This document shows, one piece after another, positions 37,088-45,420 of a DNA stretch of 64,000 bases. The position numbers and the translations under genes were made by a program. Each line of letters begins with the position of its first letter. The stretch's first letter is position 1. The notes under the pieces were generated by a model. It saw only the letters and a program-made list of their open reading frames with translations. It was not told where the DNA came from and did no database searches. This DNA comes from an archaeon (lineage in GTDB: Archaea; Thermoproteota; Nitrososphaeria; Nitrososphaerales; JACAEJ01). The DNA lies in the NCBI GenBank assembly GCA_024256265.1, contig JACGUK010000005.1:1-64000 (forward strand), read 5' to 3'.

Positions 37088-39415
37088 TTGAGTAAACCAT
37101 CGTTACGTGAATGGATAACTTCTCTACCTAAGAGAAAATCTACAATCATAGACATGACACTCCATCGAAAAAGAAAATTAATGGTGCATGCACTGCTCGC
37201 TTTGTCATGTATAATACCCTTCCTGATGGTCTGGGTATACTTTGACACAAGATTACTCCCGTTGGGGTGGGATCCAGGAACGTATCTCAAATTTACAAAT
37301 GCCTTAGAAGCCGATGTAGCCATCAGACTGGGACTCACAAGCTTTGAGGAGGCGGGCTGGAAGCTCTTGCCTATGTGGGGGCAGGATGCGTGGCAGTATC
37401 CACCTCTGTTCTTCATCCTTCTATCCATAATGAGCAAACTAATCGATCCAGTCTTAAGCCTTAAGCTCCTTGGCACCCTTGCCTTATCATTGCAACCCAT
37501 TCCAGCATTCCTGCTTGCTAGAAGGATTGCTAAGAGCAATCTAGCTGGGTTATTAGCCGCTTACGGATCGTCTATGACTCCCCTCTATATCGAGATGATG
37601 GGATGGGGAAGCTACACTAACTTACTCGGCTTTCTGCTAATGGGTTTTGCCATTTACTCTACTCTATGTGCACTGGAAAATCCATCTAAGGGGAGCTTTG
37701 TAAAAGCAGCTTCGTTGAGTATGCTGCTAGTCCTCGCCCACCACCTAACCTTCTTAATATATGTTGGAGTACTTGCAGGCTGGGTTCTGTTAACGATCCT
37801 CTTTAGGAAAAAGCATGAGCGAATAGAGTTACACGCCATTCTTGTGAGCTTAGGTTCAGCAATATCATTTTTTCTTCTCTATAACCTTTTACTGGCGTGG
37901 CCTCTCCGATATACTTTATTAAATGAATCTGCATACTATGAGCTAAGGTTCGAACCTCTAGGTACCATGGGTATTCAATGGGTCTTTAAGGACTACATTC
38001 CTATGATTACTACAGGCCTAGTAGTACTAGCGATGTTCTTTGGTATTAAAGGGGCATTAGATAAGAGGTACCTGACTCTACTCTTTAGTTGGTCCGCTTT
38101 TCCATCCATAGCGACCTTGGGCTTTCTTTTCGGCGTGATGATCGATTATAACAGGGTCTTCTACTTTGCCATCCAGCCCATAATTGTGCTGATAGCAACG
38201 CCTATAGCCCTAATCCATAACTCGAACCGCAAGTTAGAATTAACACCTCTCTTCAGGTTGGTCAAGAAGATGCTAAGTACCATGACCCCTTTTAAGGTGA
38301 ATCACCGCAGGCTTGGAGCATATGCGCTCATCGCCCTCTCCATTCTAGCATCGCTAAGTATATTTGTAACTGGCTTCACAACGATTGGCAACGTCTACTT
38401 CTATAATACTTCTATAGATCCCTACGGGGACAGAGAGAAGCAGGAGGCCCTAAATTGGATAGCTAGGAACACGATGCCGAATGACATCTTCGTAGCAGAG
38501 GGGTTAATAGCGAGCTGGATAGAGGGTTTCAATGTAAGAAGGGCGTTTCTCTACGAGGAGCCCAGATTTCTCTTCATAGAGGGCGAGCTCGATAGGTACT
38601 ATATAGCATCATCAATCTTTGAATCCAACTATGAGGCTAGGAACTGTTACGTAAGGGTATTAGATCAAGCACCTTACAACACTGCCTTGAGCCCACAGAT
38701 CCAATTCTGGTCCAAAGGTAGGTACCGTGAATATTTATCGTTCAATGACGTTAGTGCATTCGTTAGAGTTTCACTTAACGGCAAGCCGCTTATTATCAGT
38801 TCTTTCCACCGCATCAACGTAACAGCATCAGCTATAAAAAGTTCTGATAATAAAGTTATGATCGAAGTCACCTATAAAAATTCTCTAGTTATGCTTGAAA
38901 AGAGGGTTCTTATCACTAAAGACTCTCCCAAAGTTGTTGTGGAATACGTGTTCTCTCCTGTAAGTCCTTCAGTTACCTTAAGTAACGCAACTGTTGTAGC
39001 CTTCCTATCAGATGAGAGGAGGATCGATCTGATTGAAGCCGGATTGGGGTGGGCAAGGGTCGTGAGTGACGTAGGGAGCATGTTAGTGAGTGCCCAAAAT
39101 GCATATGTCATAGCGGACCAGAAGACCGCTCCTACAAAGGGTTTATACATGATTTTTTCCAGTGGAGCGGACGGGAGCATAAGAGGCGTGATCGAGGTGA
39201 GCCTGATGGAGGCGAGCGAGCACCGTTGCTCATCAAGCCTAGAGGCCCATTCGAGAGAAGAACTTTTAGGGACATACGATATATCCTACATAGTCTTGCC
39301 GAGGGCGTTATCGTTTGGAATTACGACCCTCCCTAAATATCAGCACCTGTTAGATGACAGAAGGCTCGGGATTGTCTATTTTAACGACAGAGTGATAATA
39401 TTGAGAGCCCCTTAA
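37088..39415 (+). CDS. Membrane GT-C-like protein with large extracellular domain
   Basis: This 775-residue protein has about 11-12 membrane segments (about residues 30-450), a first extracellular loop with LPLGWDPGTYLKFTNALEAD and a second with MWGQDAWQYPPLFFI, which resemble the Asp-containing loops of GT-C transferases. Residues 460-775 form a beta-rich extracellular domain. The longest frame starts at TTG (37088); ATG at 37154 is an alternative closer to the first helix. Likely involved in extracellular sugar transfer or polymer export. Confidence 0.68.
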   Translation: MSKPSLREWITSLPKRKSTIIDMTLHRKRKLMVHALLALSCIIPFLMVWVYFDTRLLPLGWDPGTYLKFTNALEADVAIRLGLTSFEEAGWKLLPMWGQDAWQYPPLFFILLSIMSKLIDPVLSLKLLGTLALSLQPIPAFLLARRIAKSNLAGLLAAYGSSMTPLYIEMMGWGSYTNLLGFLLMGFAIYSTLCALENPSKGSFVKAASLSMLLVLAHHLTFLIYVGVLAGWVLLTILFRKKHERIELHAILVSLGSAISFFLLYNLLLAWPLRYTLLNESAYYELRFEPLGTMGIQWVFKDYIPMITTGLVVLAMFFGIKGALDKRYLTLLFSWSAFPSIATLGFLFGVMIDYNRVFYFAIQPIIVLIATPIALIHNSNRKLELTPLFRLVKKMLSTMTPFKVNHRRLGAYALIALSILASLSIFVTGFTTIGNVYFYNTSIDPYGDREKQEALNWIARNTMPNDIFVAEGLIASWIEGFNVRRAFLYEEPRFLFIEGELDRYYIASSIFESNYEARNCYVRVLDQAPYNTALSPQIQFWSKGRYREYLSFNDVSAFVRVSLNGKPLIISSFHRINVTASAIKSSDNKVMIEVTYKNSLVMLEKRVLITKDSPKVVVEYVFSPVSPSVTLSNATVVAFLSDERRIDLIEAGLGWARVVSDVGSMLVSAQNAYVIADQKTAPTKGLYMIFSSGADGSIRGVIEVSLMEASEHRCSSSLEAHSREELLGTYDISYIVLPRALSFGITTLPKYQHLLDDRRLGIVYFNDRVIILRAP

Positions 39416-39602
39416 GTCTTGAAGACCCTAATGTTGGTTTCCCTGTCACTTCTTGATACATTATCGACAAAATAATAACGATGCCTGATTAACATCAAGG
39501 AATCCATGATCGAATATTACTTATAGCGCTTCAGATCCTTTAACTATACAATCCTAGTGAAAAATGATTAGGAACTAGAGCAAGAAGAATGATCTTAATC
39601 AA

Positions 39603-39730
39603 TTATACATTTATCCAGTTCTGTCCCACTCTTCTCTTCAATGAAAACCTCTTTACGAACTTCCTTCTGTTGCCCATTTTCGGTATAGTAGCATTCTTAG
39701 GTCTAGCAACTAGCTTTGGTGTTGCACTCC
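39603..39730 (-). pseudogene. Truncated second copy of ribosomal protein S30e gene (3' end)
   Basis: On the minus strand this reads TPKLVARPKNATIPKMGNRR then KFVKRFSLKRRVGQNWINV and stops at 39603. It matches the last 42 codons of the intact S30e gene at 41968-42135 with six base differences in 128 bp. The first 13 codons including the start are absent; a stop codon precedes the retained part. Same orientation as the intact gene. The two copies bracket the epimerase and GalU-like genes. Confidence 0.85.
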
Positions 39731-39747
39731 CTAATCAAGAAGTAGCC

Positions 39748-39909
39748 ATGTTCAAATGTGATGAGGAGGCTGAGCTCTTAGAGAGAAGGAGTAAGGTCAA
39801 GAAGTATCTCAGTAATAAGAGTCCTCAACTCCTAGACAAGATTTTAAGCATAGAGATCAGCAGGATGACATACTTCAGAGCAAAGAAGTTCCTACGAAAA
39901 CGCTTTTAG
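39748..39909 (+). CDS. Small basic protein, unrecognised (weak)
   Basis: From an ATG at 39748 a 53-codon frame encodes a helical peptide with DEEAELLERRSKVKKYL and AKKFLRKRF. A longer frame from 39589 exists but its first half is the antisense of the S30e fragment and is therefore not credible. No family is recognised; it may be the remnant of a gene cut when this segment was rearranged. Confidence 0.25.
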   Translation: MFKCDEEAELLERRSKVKKYLSNKSPQLLDKILSIEISRMTYFRAKKFLRKRF

Positions 39910-39950
39910 GATACAGCCTATTATATTCTGAAAGTAATAAAAGAGATGGT

Positions 39951-40994
39951 ATGATGAAAATCCTAATAACAGGAGGTGCTGGCTTTATAGGCTCTCATAT
40001 CGCTGAATATTATGCTAAGAAGGGAGAAGACGTCCTAGTCTTTGATAATCTCTCAAGAAATGAGATTTTAGGAAAGAGCGTTATAGACCCGCTCTATAAC
40101 TGGAGATTTTTAAAGAATAATTATAGTAATGTTAAGCTGGTTAAGGGAGATGTGAGGAATTTTGAAGATTTAAATAATATAGCAGAAGGGTCAGATGTTA
40201 TAATACATACTGCGGCTCAGGTAGCTGTAACAAAATCTTTGACTGACCCTAGAACAGACTTTGAGATCAATACACTGGGAACATTCAATGTCCTTGAAGC
40301 TGCAAGACTGAACGACTCAACTATGGTATTTACATCAACCAACAAGGTATACGGAGAAAACGTGAATAAGATACCAGTAGTGGAAAAGAAAACTAGGTAT
40401 GAATTCGCCAGTCAAAAACATAGAAAAGGGATACCTGAAGAATTCCCAATAGACTTGACTGGACATAGTCCTTATGGATGCTCGAAGCTTGCTGCTGATG
40501 TGTATGTTCAAGATTATGCTCATACTTATGGGCTTAAGACAGGCATTTTCAGAATGAGTTGCATTTATGCTGAAAGACAATTCGGGGTGGAGGATCAAGG
40601 ATGGTTAAGCTGGTTCGTAATCGCCACTCTCACCAATAAGCCCATCACCATCTACGGAGATGGAAAGCAAGTTAGAGATGTGCTTTACGTCAGTGATCTG
40701 ATTGAAGCCTTTGACAGTTTTCTGGAGAGCAGATTAAAACATGAAGTACTTAACATGGGCGGTGGACCAAACAACACTCTCTCATTATTAGAGCTCCTAG
40801 AATTGCTGGAGAAGCTGATTGGTAAGAGACCTAAGGTTAACTACTCGAACTGGAGGCCTGCAGATCAGAAGGTCTACATTTCAGACATCTCTAAGGCAGA
40901 GAAGCTATTAAGATGGAAACCCAAAGTAAGACCAGAGGATGGCGTGAAGAGACTCGTGAATTGGGTCTCAAAGAATATTACTTTATTCAACTGA
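39951..40994 (+). CDS. NAD-dependent sugar epimerase, CDP-paratose-2-epimerase-like
   Basis: The 347-residue extended SDR enzyme has the NAD motif GGAGFIGSHIAEYYAKKG, the TSTNKVYG catalytic Ser/Thr region, the YxxxK active site in SPYGCSK (about 177-183) and the distinctive block RMSCIYAERQFGVEDQGW, which is characteristic of CDP-paratose 2-epimerase relatives. It would interconvert C2 epimers of an activated deoxysugar for the surface glycan. The start can be either of two adjacent ATGs. It precedes the GalU-like gene by about 80 bases. Confidence 0.85.
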   Translation: MMKILITGGAGFIGSHIAEYYAKKGEDVLVFDNLSRNEILGKSVIDPLYNWRFLKNNYSNVKLVKGDVRNFEDLNNIAEGSDVIIHTAAQVAVTKSLTDPRTDFEINTLGTFNVLEAARLNDSTMVFTSTNKVYGENVNKIPVVEKKTRYEFASQKHRKGIPEEFPIDLTGHSPYGCSKLAADVYVQDYAHTYGLKTGIFRMSCIYAERQFGVEDQGWLSWFVIATLTNKPITIYGDGKQVRDVLYVSDLIEAFDSFLESRLKHEVLNMGGGPNNTLSLLELLELLEKLIGKRPKVNYSNWRPADQKVYISDISKAEKLLRWKPKVRPEDGVKRLVNWVSKNITLFN

Positions 40995-41073
40995 GGTTGA
41001 AAGGTATGAAGGCTGCTAGGTTAAGAGAGGGCAAATACATGTTTTATACCATGGGTTTTGATGAGGTAAGATC

Positions 41074-41940
41074 TTGATTAAGAAGGTAGTTATACCGGCT
41101 GCTGGCTTGGGTACAAGGCTGCTATCTGCTACAAAGGAGCAACCGAAGGAAATGCTACCAGTGTTCGCCAAGGATAGTAATGGAGCCTTATGCCTTAAGC
41201 CTTTGGTGCAACTGATCTTCGAGCAACTCTATGATTTTGGTATCAGAAACTTCTGCTTTATTGTAGGGAGAGGTAAGAGGGCTATTGAAGATCATTTTAC
41301 GCCTGACTACCAATTTATAAAAAGCCTTGATGATAAAGGGAAGAATAGCCAAGCCTCTCAGCTTGAAAGCTTCTACAAGATAGTCGATGCCTCAACTATT
41401 GTATGGGTGAACCAACCTGAACCGAAGGGCTTTGGACATGCAGTTCTTCAGGCTAAATCGTTCATCGGAGATGAGCCTTTTCTTGTTCATGCAGGCGATA
41501 CATACATAGTCTCAGAGGGTAATGATCACTTAAACAGATTGATCAAAGAGCATCAAAGTAAGAGTACTGATGTATCCTTGCTACTTCAAGAGGTGCATGA
41601 TCCTCGACAGTATGGTGTGGCTGAAGTGATAAGAGAAGGGTCGAAGCTCATCGTAAAGAGAGTTGTGGAGAAGCCTGAGCAACCAAAGACGAATCTAGCC
41701 ATAATGCCCATTTACGTGTTTAACCCAGTCATCTTCAGGGCTCTAGAAGCCATAGGACCGGGAAAAGGAGGCGAAATCCAGCTTACAGACGGGATACAGA
41801 AGCTTATCGACTGGAGATTAGAGGTCAGGGCTATCAGACTTAGAGAACGCGAACTTAGGCTTGACATTGGCACACCAGAAACGTATTGGGAAGCTCAAAG
41901 GCTATCCTACGAATACTTTAAAGAGCAGGCGAGGGTTTAA
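41074..41940 (+). CDS. galU: UTP-glucose-1-phosphate uridylyltransferase-like enzyme
   Basis: The 288-residue protein begins VVIPAAGLGTRLLSATKEQP then KEMLPV, the nucleotide-binding signature of GalU-type enzymes, and has NQPEPKGFGHAVLQAK, LVHAGDTYI (metal-binding Asp) and RVVEKPEQPKTN. These assign a sugar-1-phosphate nucleotidylyltransferase that makes UDP-glucose or a close analogue. The start is TTG at 41074. With the epimerase it forms a two-gene cassette inside the S30e duplication. Confidence 0.88.
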   Translation: MIKKVVIPAAGLGTRLLSATKEQPKEMLPVFAKDSNGALCLKPLVQLIFEQLYDFGIRNFCFIVGRGKRAIEDHFTPDYQFIKSLDDKGKNSQASQLESFYKIVDASTIVWVNQPEPKGFGHAVLQAKSFIGDEPFLVHAGDTYIVSEGNDHLNRLIKEHQSKSTDVSLLLQEVHDPRQYGVAEVIREGSKLIVKRVVEKPEQPKTNLAIMPIYVFNPVIFRALEAIGPGKGGEIQLTDGIQKLIDWRLEVRAIRLRERELRLDIGTPETYWEAQRLSYEYFKEQARV

Positions 41941-41967
41941 GTTAATAAAATATTGTCTATCAAAAGT

Positions 41968-42135
41968 TTATACATTTATCCAGTTCTGTCCCACTCTTCT
42001 CTTCAATGAAAACCTCTTTACGAACTTTCTTCTATTGCCCATTTTCGGTATGGGAGCAGTCTTAGGTCTAGCAACTAGCTTTGGTGTTGAACTCCTAACC
42101 TTCCCCGCCTTCGTCAGAGATCCATGAGTTGGCAT
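41968..42135 (-). CDS. rps30e: Ribosomal protein S30e
   Basis: On the minus strand an ATG at 42135 starts a 55-codon frame: MPTHGSLTKAGKVRSSTPKL, a linker, and a basic tail (GNRRKFVKRFSLKRRVGQN). The GSLTKAGKVRxxTPK start and NRR motif are hallmarks of archaeal and eukaryotic S30e, a small-subunit protein near the decoding site. The AT-rich AAATATATG about 40 bases upstream could be its TATA box. S30e is known from TACK/Asgard archaea and eukaryotes, not Euryarchaeota, so it is useful for taxonomy. The opposite-strand frame here is an artefact. Confidence 0.93.
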   Translation of the reverse strand: MPTHGSLTKAGKVRSSTPKLVARPKTAPIPKMGNRRKFVKRFSLKRRVGQNWINV

Positions 42136-42295
42136 TATCTATACACCTAACTTTTGTTAGAACTATTCATATATTTCCTTTTCGATATTAATCTATCAGA
42201 AGATTTCTAATATATTCACATATAGCAACATAGATTAGAATGGGCAGAGGGAGTGATAATATCAAATCTTCTAAAGACTCATTCAATAGCTTCTA

Positions 42296-43111
42296 TTATA
42301 ACATAACCATCTTCCCAGAATGGTCTCTTTTAAATAAGCCAAACTCATCTTTAACTTCTTTTAGCTTTAAAGAGTCGAATATCGGTCCATCTTTACATAC
42401 ACGATACTTGCCTATACAGCAACTACCACAAATCCCTATTCCACATTTCATTACTCTCTCTAAACTTGCTTGAACAGGCAGATTAAATCCTTGAGCAATT
42501 TCAAAGACTTTTTTCATCATCAGCTCTGGACCACATGTGTAAATCATATCTATTCTCTTCTCCTTCAATATGGGTAATATTGCGTCTGTTGCCAATCCCT
42601 TTATGCCATAACTACCATCTTCAGTAGTTATTATCATATTACTTTTAGTCCTTGATAGAATCTCTTTTGCTCCATTCAAAAATATAAATTCGTCTATAGT
42701 CTTCCCGCCTATTATCATATCTATTGAAGCTGATTTCTTTGCAAGAATCTCTGATAATGGCATCAAAGGTGCAAGCCCTGTCCCAGCTCCTACCATCATA
42801 ACATTGCCTATTATAGGAGTGAAATTATTGCCATAAGGCCCCCTTATGCCAATCATGCTACCGACTTTCATGTTAAATAAAGCAGTAGATGCTTCTCCAA
42901 CCTTTCTTACAGTCAATCCAGCTAGACCATCTCTCATCATGGATATGCTCATAGGAATCTCATCCACTCCTGGTATCCATACCATCATGAACTGACCAGG
43001 CTTAGCTTTTGAGCATAGATCATCCTTGAATATTAGAGAGCGAACTGTTGAGGACTCTTCTATCACATCTAAAACTTTTACAATTCTTGGCTTGTTAATG
43101 GGAAAGACCAA
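42296..43111 (-). CDS. pyrK: Dihydroorotate dehydrogenase electron-transfer subunit
   Basis: This 271-residue FAD/2Fe-2S protein has MMVWIPGVDEIPMSIS (FAD-binding RxxS-like region), GVGTGLAPLMPL-type NAD site (MVGAGTGLAPLMPLSEILAK), and a C-terminal ferredoxin-like cluster motif CGIGICGSCCIGKYRVCKDG. It passes electrons between the PyrD FMN and NAD(H) or another carrier. It overlaps the 3' end of pyrD by 17 bases, so both are one operon. Confidence 0.92.
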   Translation of the reverse strand: MVFPINKPRIVKVLDVIEESSTVRSLIFKDDLCSKAKPGQFMMVWIPGVDEIPMSISMMRDGLAGLTVRKVGEASTALFNMKVGSMIGIRGPYGNNFTPIIGNVMMVGAGTGLAPLMPLSEILAKKSASIDMIIGGKTIDEFIFLNGAKEILSRTKSNMIITTEDGSYGIKGLATDAILPILKEKRIDMIYTCGPELMMKKVFEIAQGFNLPVQASLERVMKCGIGICGSCCIGKYRVCKDGPIFDSLKLKEVKDEFGLFKRDHSGKMVML

Positions 43112-44012
43112 TTATCTCTCTCACACTCTTCTTTTCTTTCATGATAAGATAATCCCTTATCCCTTTTTTTATCTTCTCAAATATATCTAACCCTTCATAA
43201 GCCATGGCTGTGCCTATCTGTATGGCTTTAGCTCCTGCCAAGAAGAATTCTATAGCATCCTTCCAATTCACTATTCCTCCACAGCCTATAACAGGAATTC
43301 TTACTTCTTTTGAAACTTCATAGACACATCTAACAGCTATAGGCTTTATGGCAGGCCCTGATAATCCTCCTATCTTATTTGCTAAAATAGGTCTAAAAGT
43401 TTCTATATCTATGCTCATGGCTCTGATAGTGTTTATAATTGTTAGAGCATCTGCACCAGAATTCTCAGCAGCCTTTGCTATTTTCACTATGTCTGTAACG
43501 TTAGGAGATAGCTTCACGAATAATGGCTTTTTCGTCTCTTCTTTTACAGCCTTTATTACCTCTCTAATTGCTTTAGGGTCCTGACCAACTTCTATTCCAA
43601 AGCCCTTCACATGAGGACAAGATAGATTCAATTCATAAGCCTTTATCTTCAATCCATCAAGAATAGATACCATTTCTTTAAATTCAGAAGGCTTGGCTCC
43701 GAATAAGCTTACTACTAACGGTAAATCTTCGATTTCCAATTTTGATAATTCATTATAAAACTCCTTTACCCCTGGGTTTGATAGACCTATAGCATTTAAG
43801 TATCCTCCATGAACTTCAACTAAAGTTGGATTGTCATAACCTATTCTTGGCTCAAAGCCTATGGATTTTGTTATCACTGCTCCTGCACCTGCTTCAAACA
43901 CTCGCCTTAACGATGCTATAGATATGCCAAGTATGCCTGATGCCAGCATCAATGGATTATTCATCTTGAAGCCTGCTATCTCTACAGATAAATCTGGCTG
44001 CATCTGACTCAC
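43095..44012 (-). CDS. pyrD: Dihydroorotate dehydrogenase, catalytic subunit (class 1B)
   Basis: This 305-residue FMN TIM-barrel enzyme oxidises dihydroorotate to orotate in pyrimidine biosynthesis. Motifs: NPLMLASGILGISIASLRRV, VITKSIGFEPRIGYDNPT, ELNLSCPHVKGFG with the catalytic Cys, KLSPNVTDIVKIA, and GCGGIVNWKDAIEFFLAGAK. Catalytic Cys (instead of Ser) and the adjacent pyrK identify class 1B. Confidence 0.94.
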   Translation of the reverse strand: MSQMQPDLSVEIAGFKMNNPLMLASGILGISIASLRRVFEAGAGAVITKSIGFEPRIGYDNPTLVEVHGGYLNAIGLSNPGVKEFYNELSKLEIEDLPLVVSLFGAKPSEFKEMVSILDGLKIKAYELNLSCPHVKGFGIEVGQDPKAIREVIKAVKEETKKPLFVKLSPNVTDIVKIAKAAENSGADALTIINTIRAMSIDIETFRPILANKIGGLSGPAIKPIAVRCVYEVSKEVRIPVIGCGGIVNWKDAIEFFLAGAKAIQIGTAMAYEGLDIFEKIKKGIRDYLIMKEKKSVREIIGLSH

Positions 44013-44110
44013 TAGATAGAATTAACTAGGTTCTTAAGAGGTTTTGCCCAATTAAATGATAAAGGATTTTAAGTTAGAAAAATAAATTTGAAATTGCCGG
44101 GAATAGGCTT

Positions 44111-44222
44111 GCCGGGATTTTAGGAGGAATCTCCTCCAATCCGATGGCAGAGTGGACTAATGCGCGGGCCTTGAGAGCCCGTGACCCTTTGGGTCTCGTG
44201 GGTTCGAATCCCACTCCCGGCG
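44111..44222 (+). tRNA. tRNA-Ser(UGA) with a 27-nt insert near the acceptor/D-arm junction
   Basis: Acceptor GCCGGGA (44111-44117) pairs with TCCCGGC (44215-44221) with discriminator G. The D-arm is GCAGAGTGGACTAATGC, the anticodon stem CGGGC/GCCCG encloses CTTGAGA with anticodon TGA, the variable arm is long (class II, serine type), and GTGGGTTCGAATCCCAC is the T-arm. Between acceptor and D-arm 27 extra bases occur, with a GGAGG/CCTCC hairpin and flanking GGAT/ATCC pairing, which resembles a bulge-helix-bulge intron though the splice points do not fit canonically. Its 3' part is repeated at 51268-51330 as attachment site. CCA is not encoded. Confidence 0.75.
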
Positions 44223-44423
44223 TTCAAAAAGGTTAATCTTTTCTCCAATAAAGGTTAACTTATCCTCTATTGAGGTTAACCTGCTCTCAAGCTCATTTAG
44301 ATCGACTTTGCCCTCTATGACGGCCCTTAAGAATTGGCCTAATGTCTCATGTCCTTTGGTTTGTAGGATTCGGTTTAAGGCTATAAGATCGTTCTCGGTT
44401 AGCTTTGCTCCTATGGTTGGCAT
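44157..44423 (-). pseudogene. Integrase N-terminal part, int(N)
   Basis: The 88-codon frame begins MPTIGAKLTENDLIALNRIL and continues with a helical, coiled-coil-like stretch (ESRLTSIEDKLTFIGEKIN), then reads through the att/tRNA antisense (REWDSNPRDPKGHGLSRP) before stopping in the tRNA D-arm. In the circular form the frame passes from 44166 to 51267 without interruption and yields an integrase of about 356 residues. The first 50 residues could fold as a ribbon-helix-helix or oligomerisation domain. On its own it lacks any catalytic residue. It is the last gene of a three-gene minus-strand operon. Confidence 0.8.
44166..44228. repeat. attL: 63-bp direct repeat in tRNA-Ser 3' half
   Basis: The stretch from the anticodon stem through the tRNA 3' end plus six bases is identical to 51268-51330. 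It lies inside the integrase reading frame, so recombination between the copies excises a circle of 7,102 bp and restores the integrase. Confidence 0.88.
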
Positions 44424-44425
44424 GG

Positions 44426-44659
44426 TTAGCAGTCCGCCTCAATTGCGTAAATCTTTAAAACTTCCTCTGGATCGACTTCTTGGGTAGGATCAGAAGTTAC
44501 CTCTTCGGCATGATCTTTCAGAAAATTAACGATCATGTCCTCTATGAAAGCTCTCACATCATAATAAGCCTTTGTCCATAAGTTGAAGTTCTCGTAGAAT
44601 TTATAGAGGTTCTTAGGAATGTTAATGGTTATTTTAATTTCTAGCTCCTGCTCACTCAT
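44426..44659 (-). CDS. Small protein, possible ribbon-helix-helix
   Basis: This 77-residue protein starts SEQELEIKITINIPKNLYKF, a beta strand followed by a helix as in RHH DNA-binding proteins, then RAFIEDMIVNFLKDHAEE and an acidic tail. It lies between the zinc-ribbon gene and int(N) with two-base spacing to the latter, so it could regulate integrase expression. The RHH call is tentative. Confidence 0.5.
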   Translation of the reverse strand: MSEQELEIKITINIPKNLYKFYENFNLWTKAYYDVRAFIEDMIVNFLKDHAEEVTSDPTQEVDPEEVLKIYAIEADC

Positions 44660-44663
44660 TCTC

Positions 44664-44789
44664 TTATTTCACCTCCTCCCCACAGAAGAGGCATTTTGCA
44701 GCGTGGGCATACAGAAGGGCTGGGGCTTTATCAGCTATGAATACCAGCCCTAAGCTTGTTTTACATCTTGGGCATTCTATTTTGCTCAT
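44664..44789 (-). CDS. 41-residue zinc-ribbon protein
   Basis: From an ATG at 44789 the minus strand encodes MSKIECPRCKTSLGLVF, a short helix, and KCLFCGEEVK, then TAA. The CPRC and CLFC pairs form a complete zinc ribbon. It starts the small operon that ends with int(N); only five bases separate it from the next start. Tiny zinc ribbons are common in archaeal viruses and plasmids. Role unknown. Confidence 0.7.
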   Translation of the reverse strand: MSKIECPRCKTSLGLVFIADKAPALLYAHAAKCLFCGEEVK

Positions 44790-45195
44790 CTTCTTACCTC
44801 GACAAAAATAAATTTTGTTTCGCTTCAATTTCAGAAGCTCATCAAGAGGCTTAAGTTTCCGCTTGTTGATAGGGGAACTAGGCTGCCCAAGTTTGGGTAA
44901 TCGCCTGCGGAACCCGTTTGCTTATGTCAGCCGAACGGTTTATTTTTACCGTTGCTTAGAGCGTTTTGCTCTTGGCTCCATTTATCATAATGCTATTAGA
45001 ACGATTAGTATTTAACATTTTAGCCTTTTCTGAGAATAATTCGTTTATGTAAATTTTGCATTAATAGAACGATTAGCCCTAATAATCTTAAAAGGATTAT
45101 TAAATATTCATTCCTTCTTAACTCTAGCATATTTAAACTAATATAAATTTTAATAAGATAACATTAATATACCTACTAATCATGTAACGTAATTC
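44790..45195. other. Noncoding region of the element with repeats (possible origin/control region)
   Basis: Between the divergent zinc-ribbon and AbrB genes no gene is seen. The stretch has two exact copies of TAGAACGATTAG (44997-45008 and 45065-45076), an inverted repeat TAATAATC/GATTATTA around 45080-45102, a hairpin AACGGT/ACCGTT at 44934-44953, and a very AT-rich tail towards AbrB. These fit a replication origin or a divergent regulatory region. No experimental parallel can be named. Confidence 0.45.
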
Positions 45196-45363
45196 ATGGA
45201 TGTAGTAAAACTACAGCTGTCTGGATCGGGACCTAGAACCCAATACCGAGTTACAATACCAAAGGAATTAATCCAAGAACTTGGCTGGCAAAGGGGCATA
45301 GCCCTTTCAGTTGAGAAAAAGAATGGTTATATCGTTATTAGAGCAATGAAGGCTGAAGGATAA
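45196..45363 (+). CDS. AbrB/SpoVT-type DNA-binding protein
   Basis: A 55-codon frame from an ATG at 45196 encodes LQLSGSGPRTQYRVTIPKEL and LGWQRGIALSVEKKNGYIVI, the swapped-hairpin AbrB fold (VTIPKEL...LGWxxG). AbrB proteins dimerise and bind AT-rich DNA. It faces a 400-bp noncoding region and is followed by composite operator A, so it is a candidate regulator of the element. Confidence 0.75.
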   Translation: MDVVKLQLSGSGPRTQYRVTIPKELIQELGWQRGIALSVEKKNGYIVIRAMKAEG

Positions 45364-45390
45364 GGTATTTCTACAGAATAGGCCCTTTAA

Positions 45391-45420
45391 GGCTGTATGG
45401 CTGTATGACGTCTATACAAT
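45391..45420 (+). promoter_or_regulatory. Composite operator, copy A
   Basis: Four pentamers spaced 8 bp apart: GCTGT, GCTGT, ACGTC, ACAAT with three-base gaps. It resembles copies B and C (ATTGT-N3-GCTGT-N3-ACAGC-N3-ACAAT) but has two changed pentamers. It lies at the 3' end of the winged-helix gene and after AbrB. Confidence 0.45.

Noticed and set aside
39589..39909. Plus-strand 106-codon frame with hydrophobic N-terminus
   Set aside because: Its first half is the antisense of the S30e fragment; the repeat boundary coincides with the S30e stop codon on the minus strand, and the minus frame gives a recognisable protein.
41861..42127. Plus-strand 88-codon frame overlapping the end of the GalU-like gene
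   Set aside because: It is the antisense of the intact S30e gene and starts inside galU in another frame.
44157..44423. Independent RHH-type regulator gene at the left end of the element
   Set aside because: Its frame continues through the att site in register with the integrase at the right end, so it is better explained as the integrase N-terminal part.
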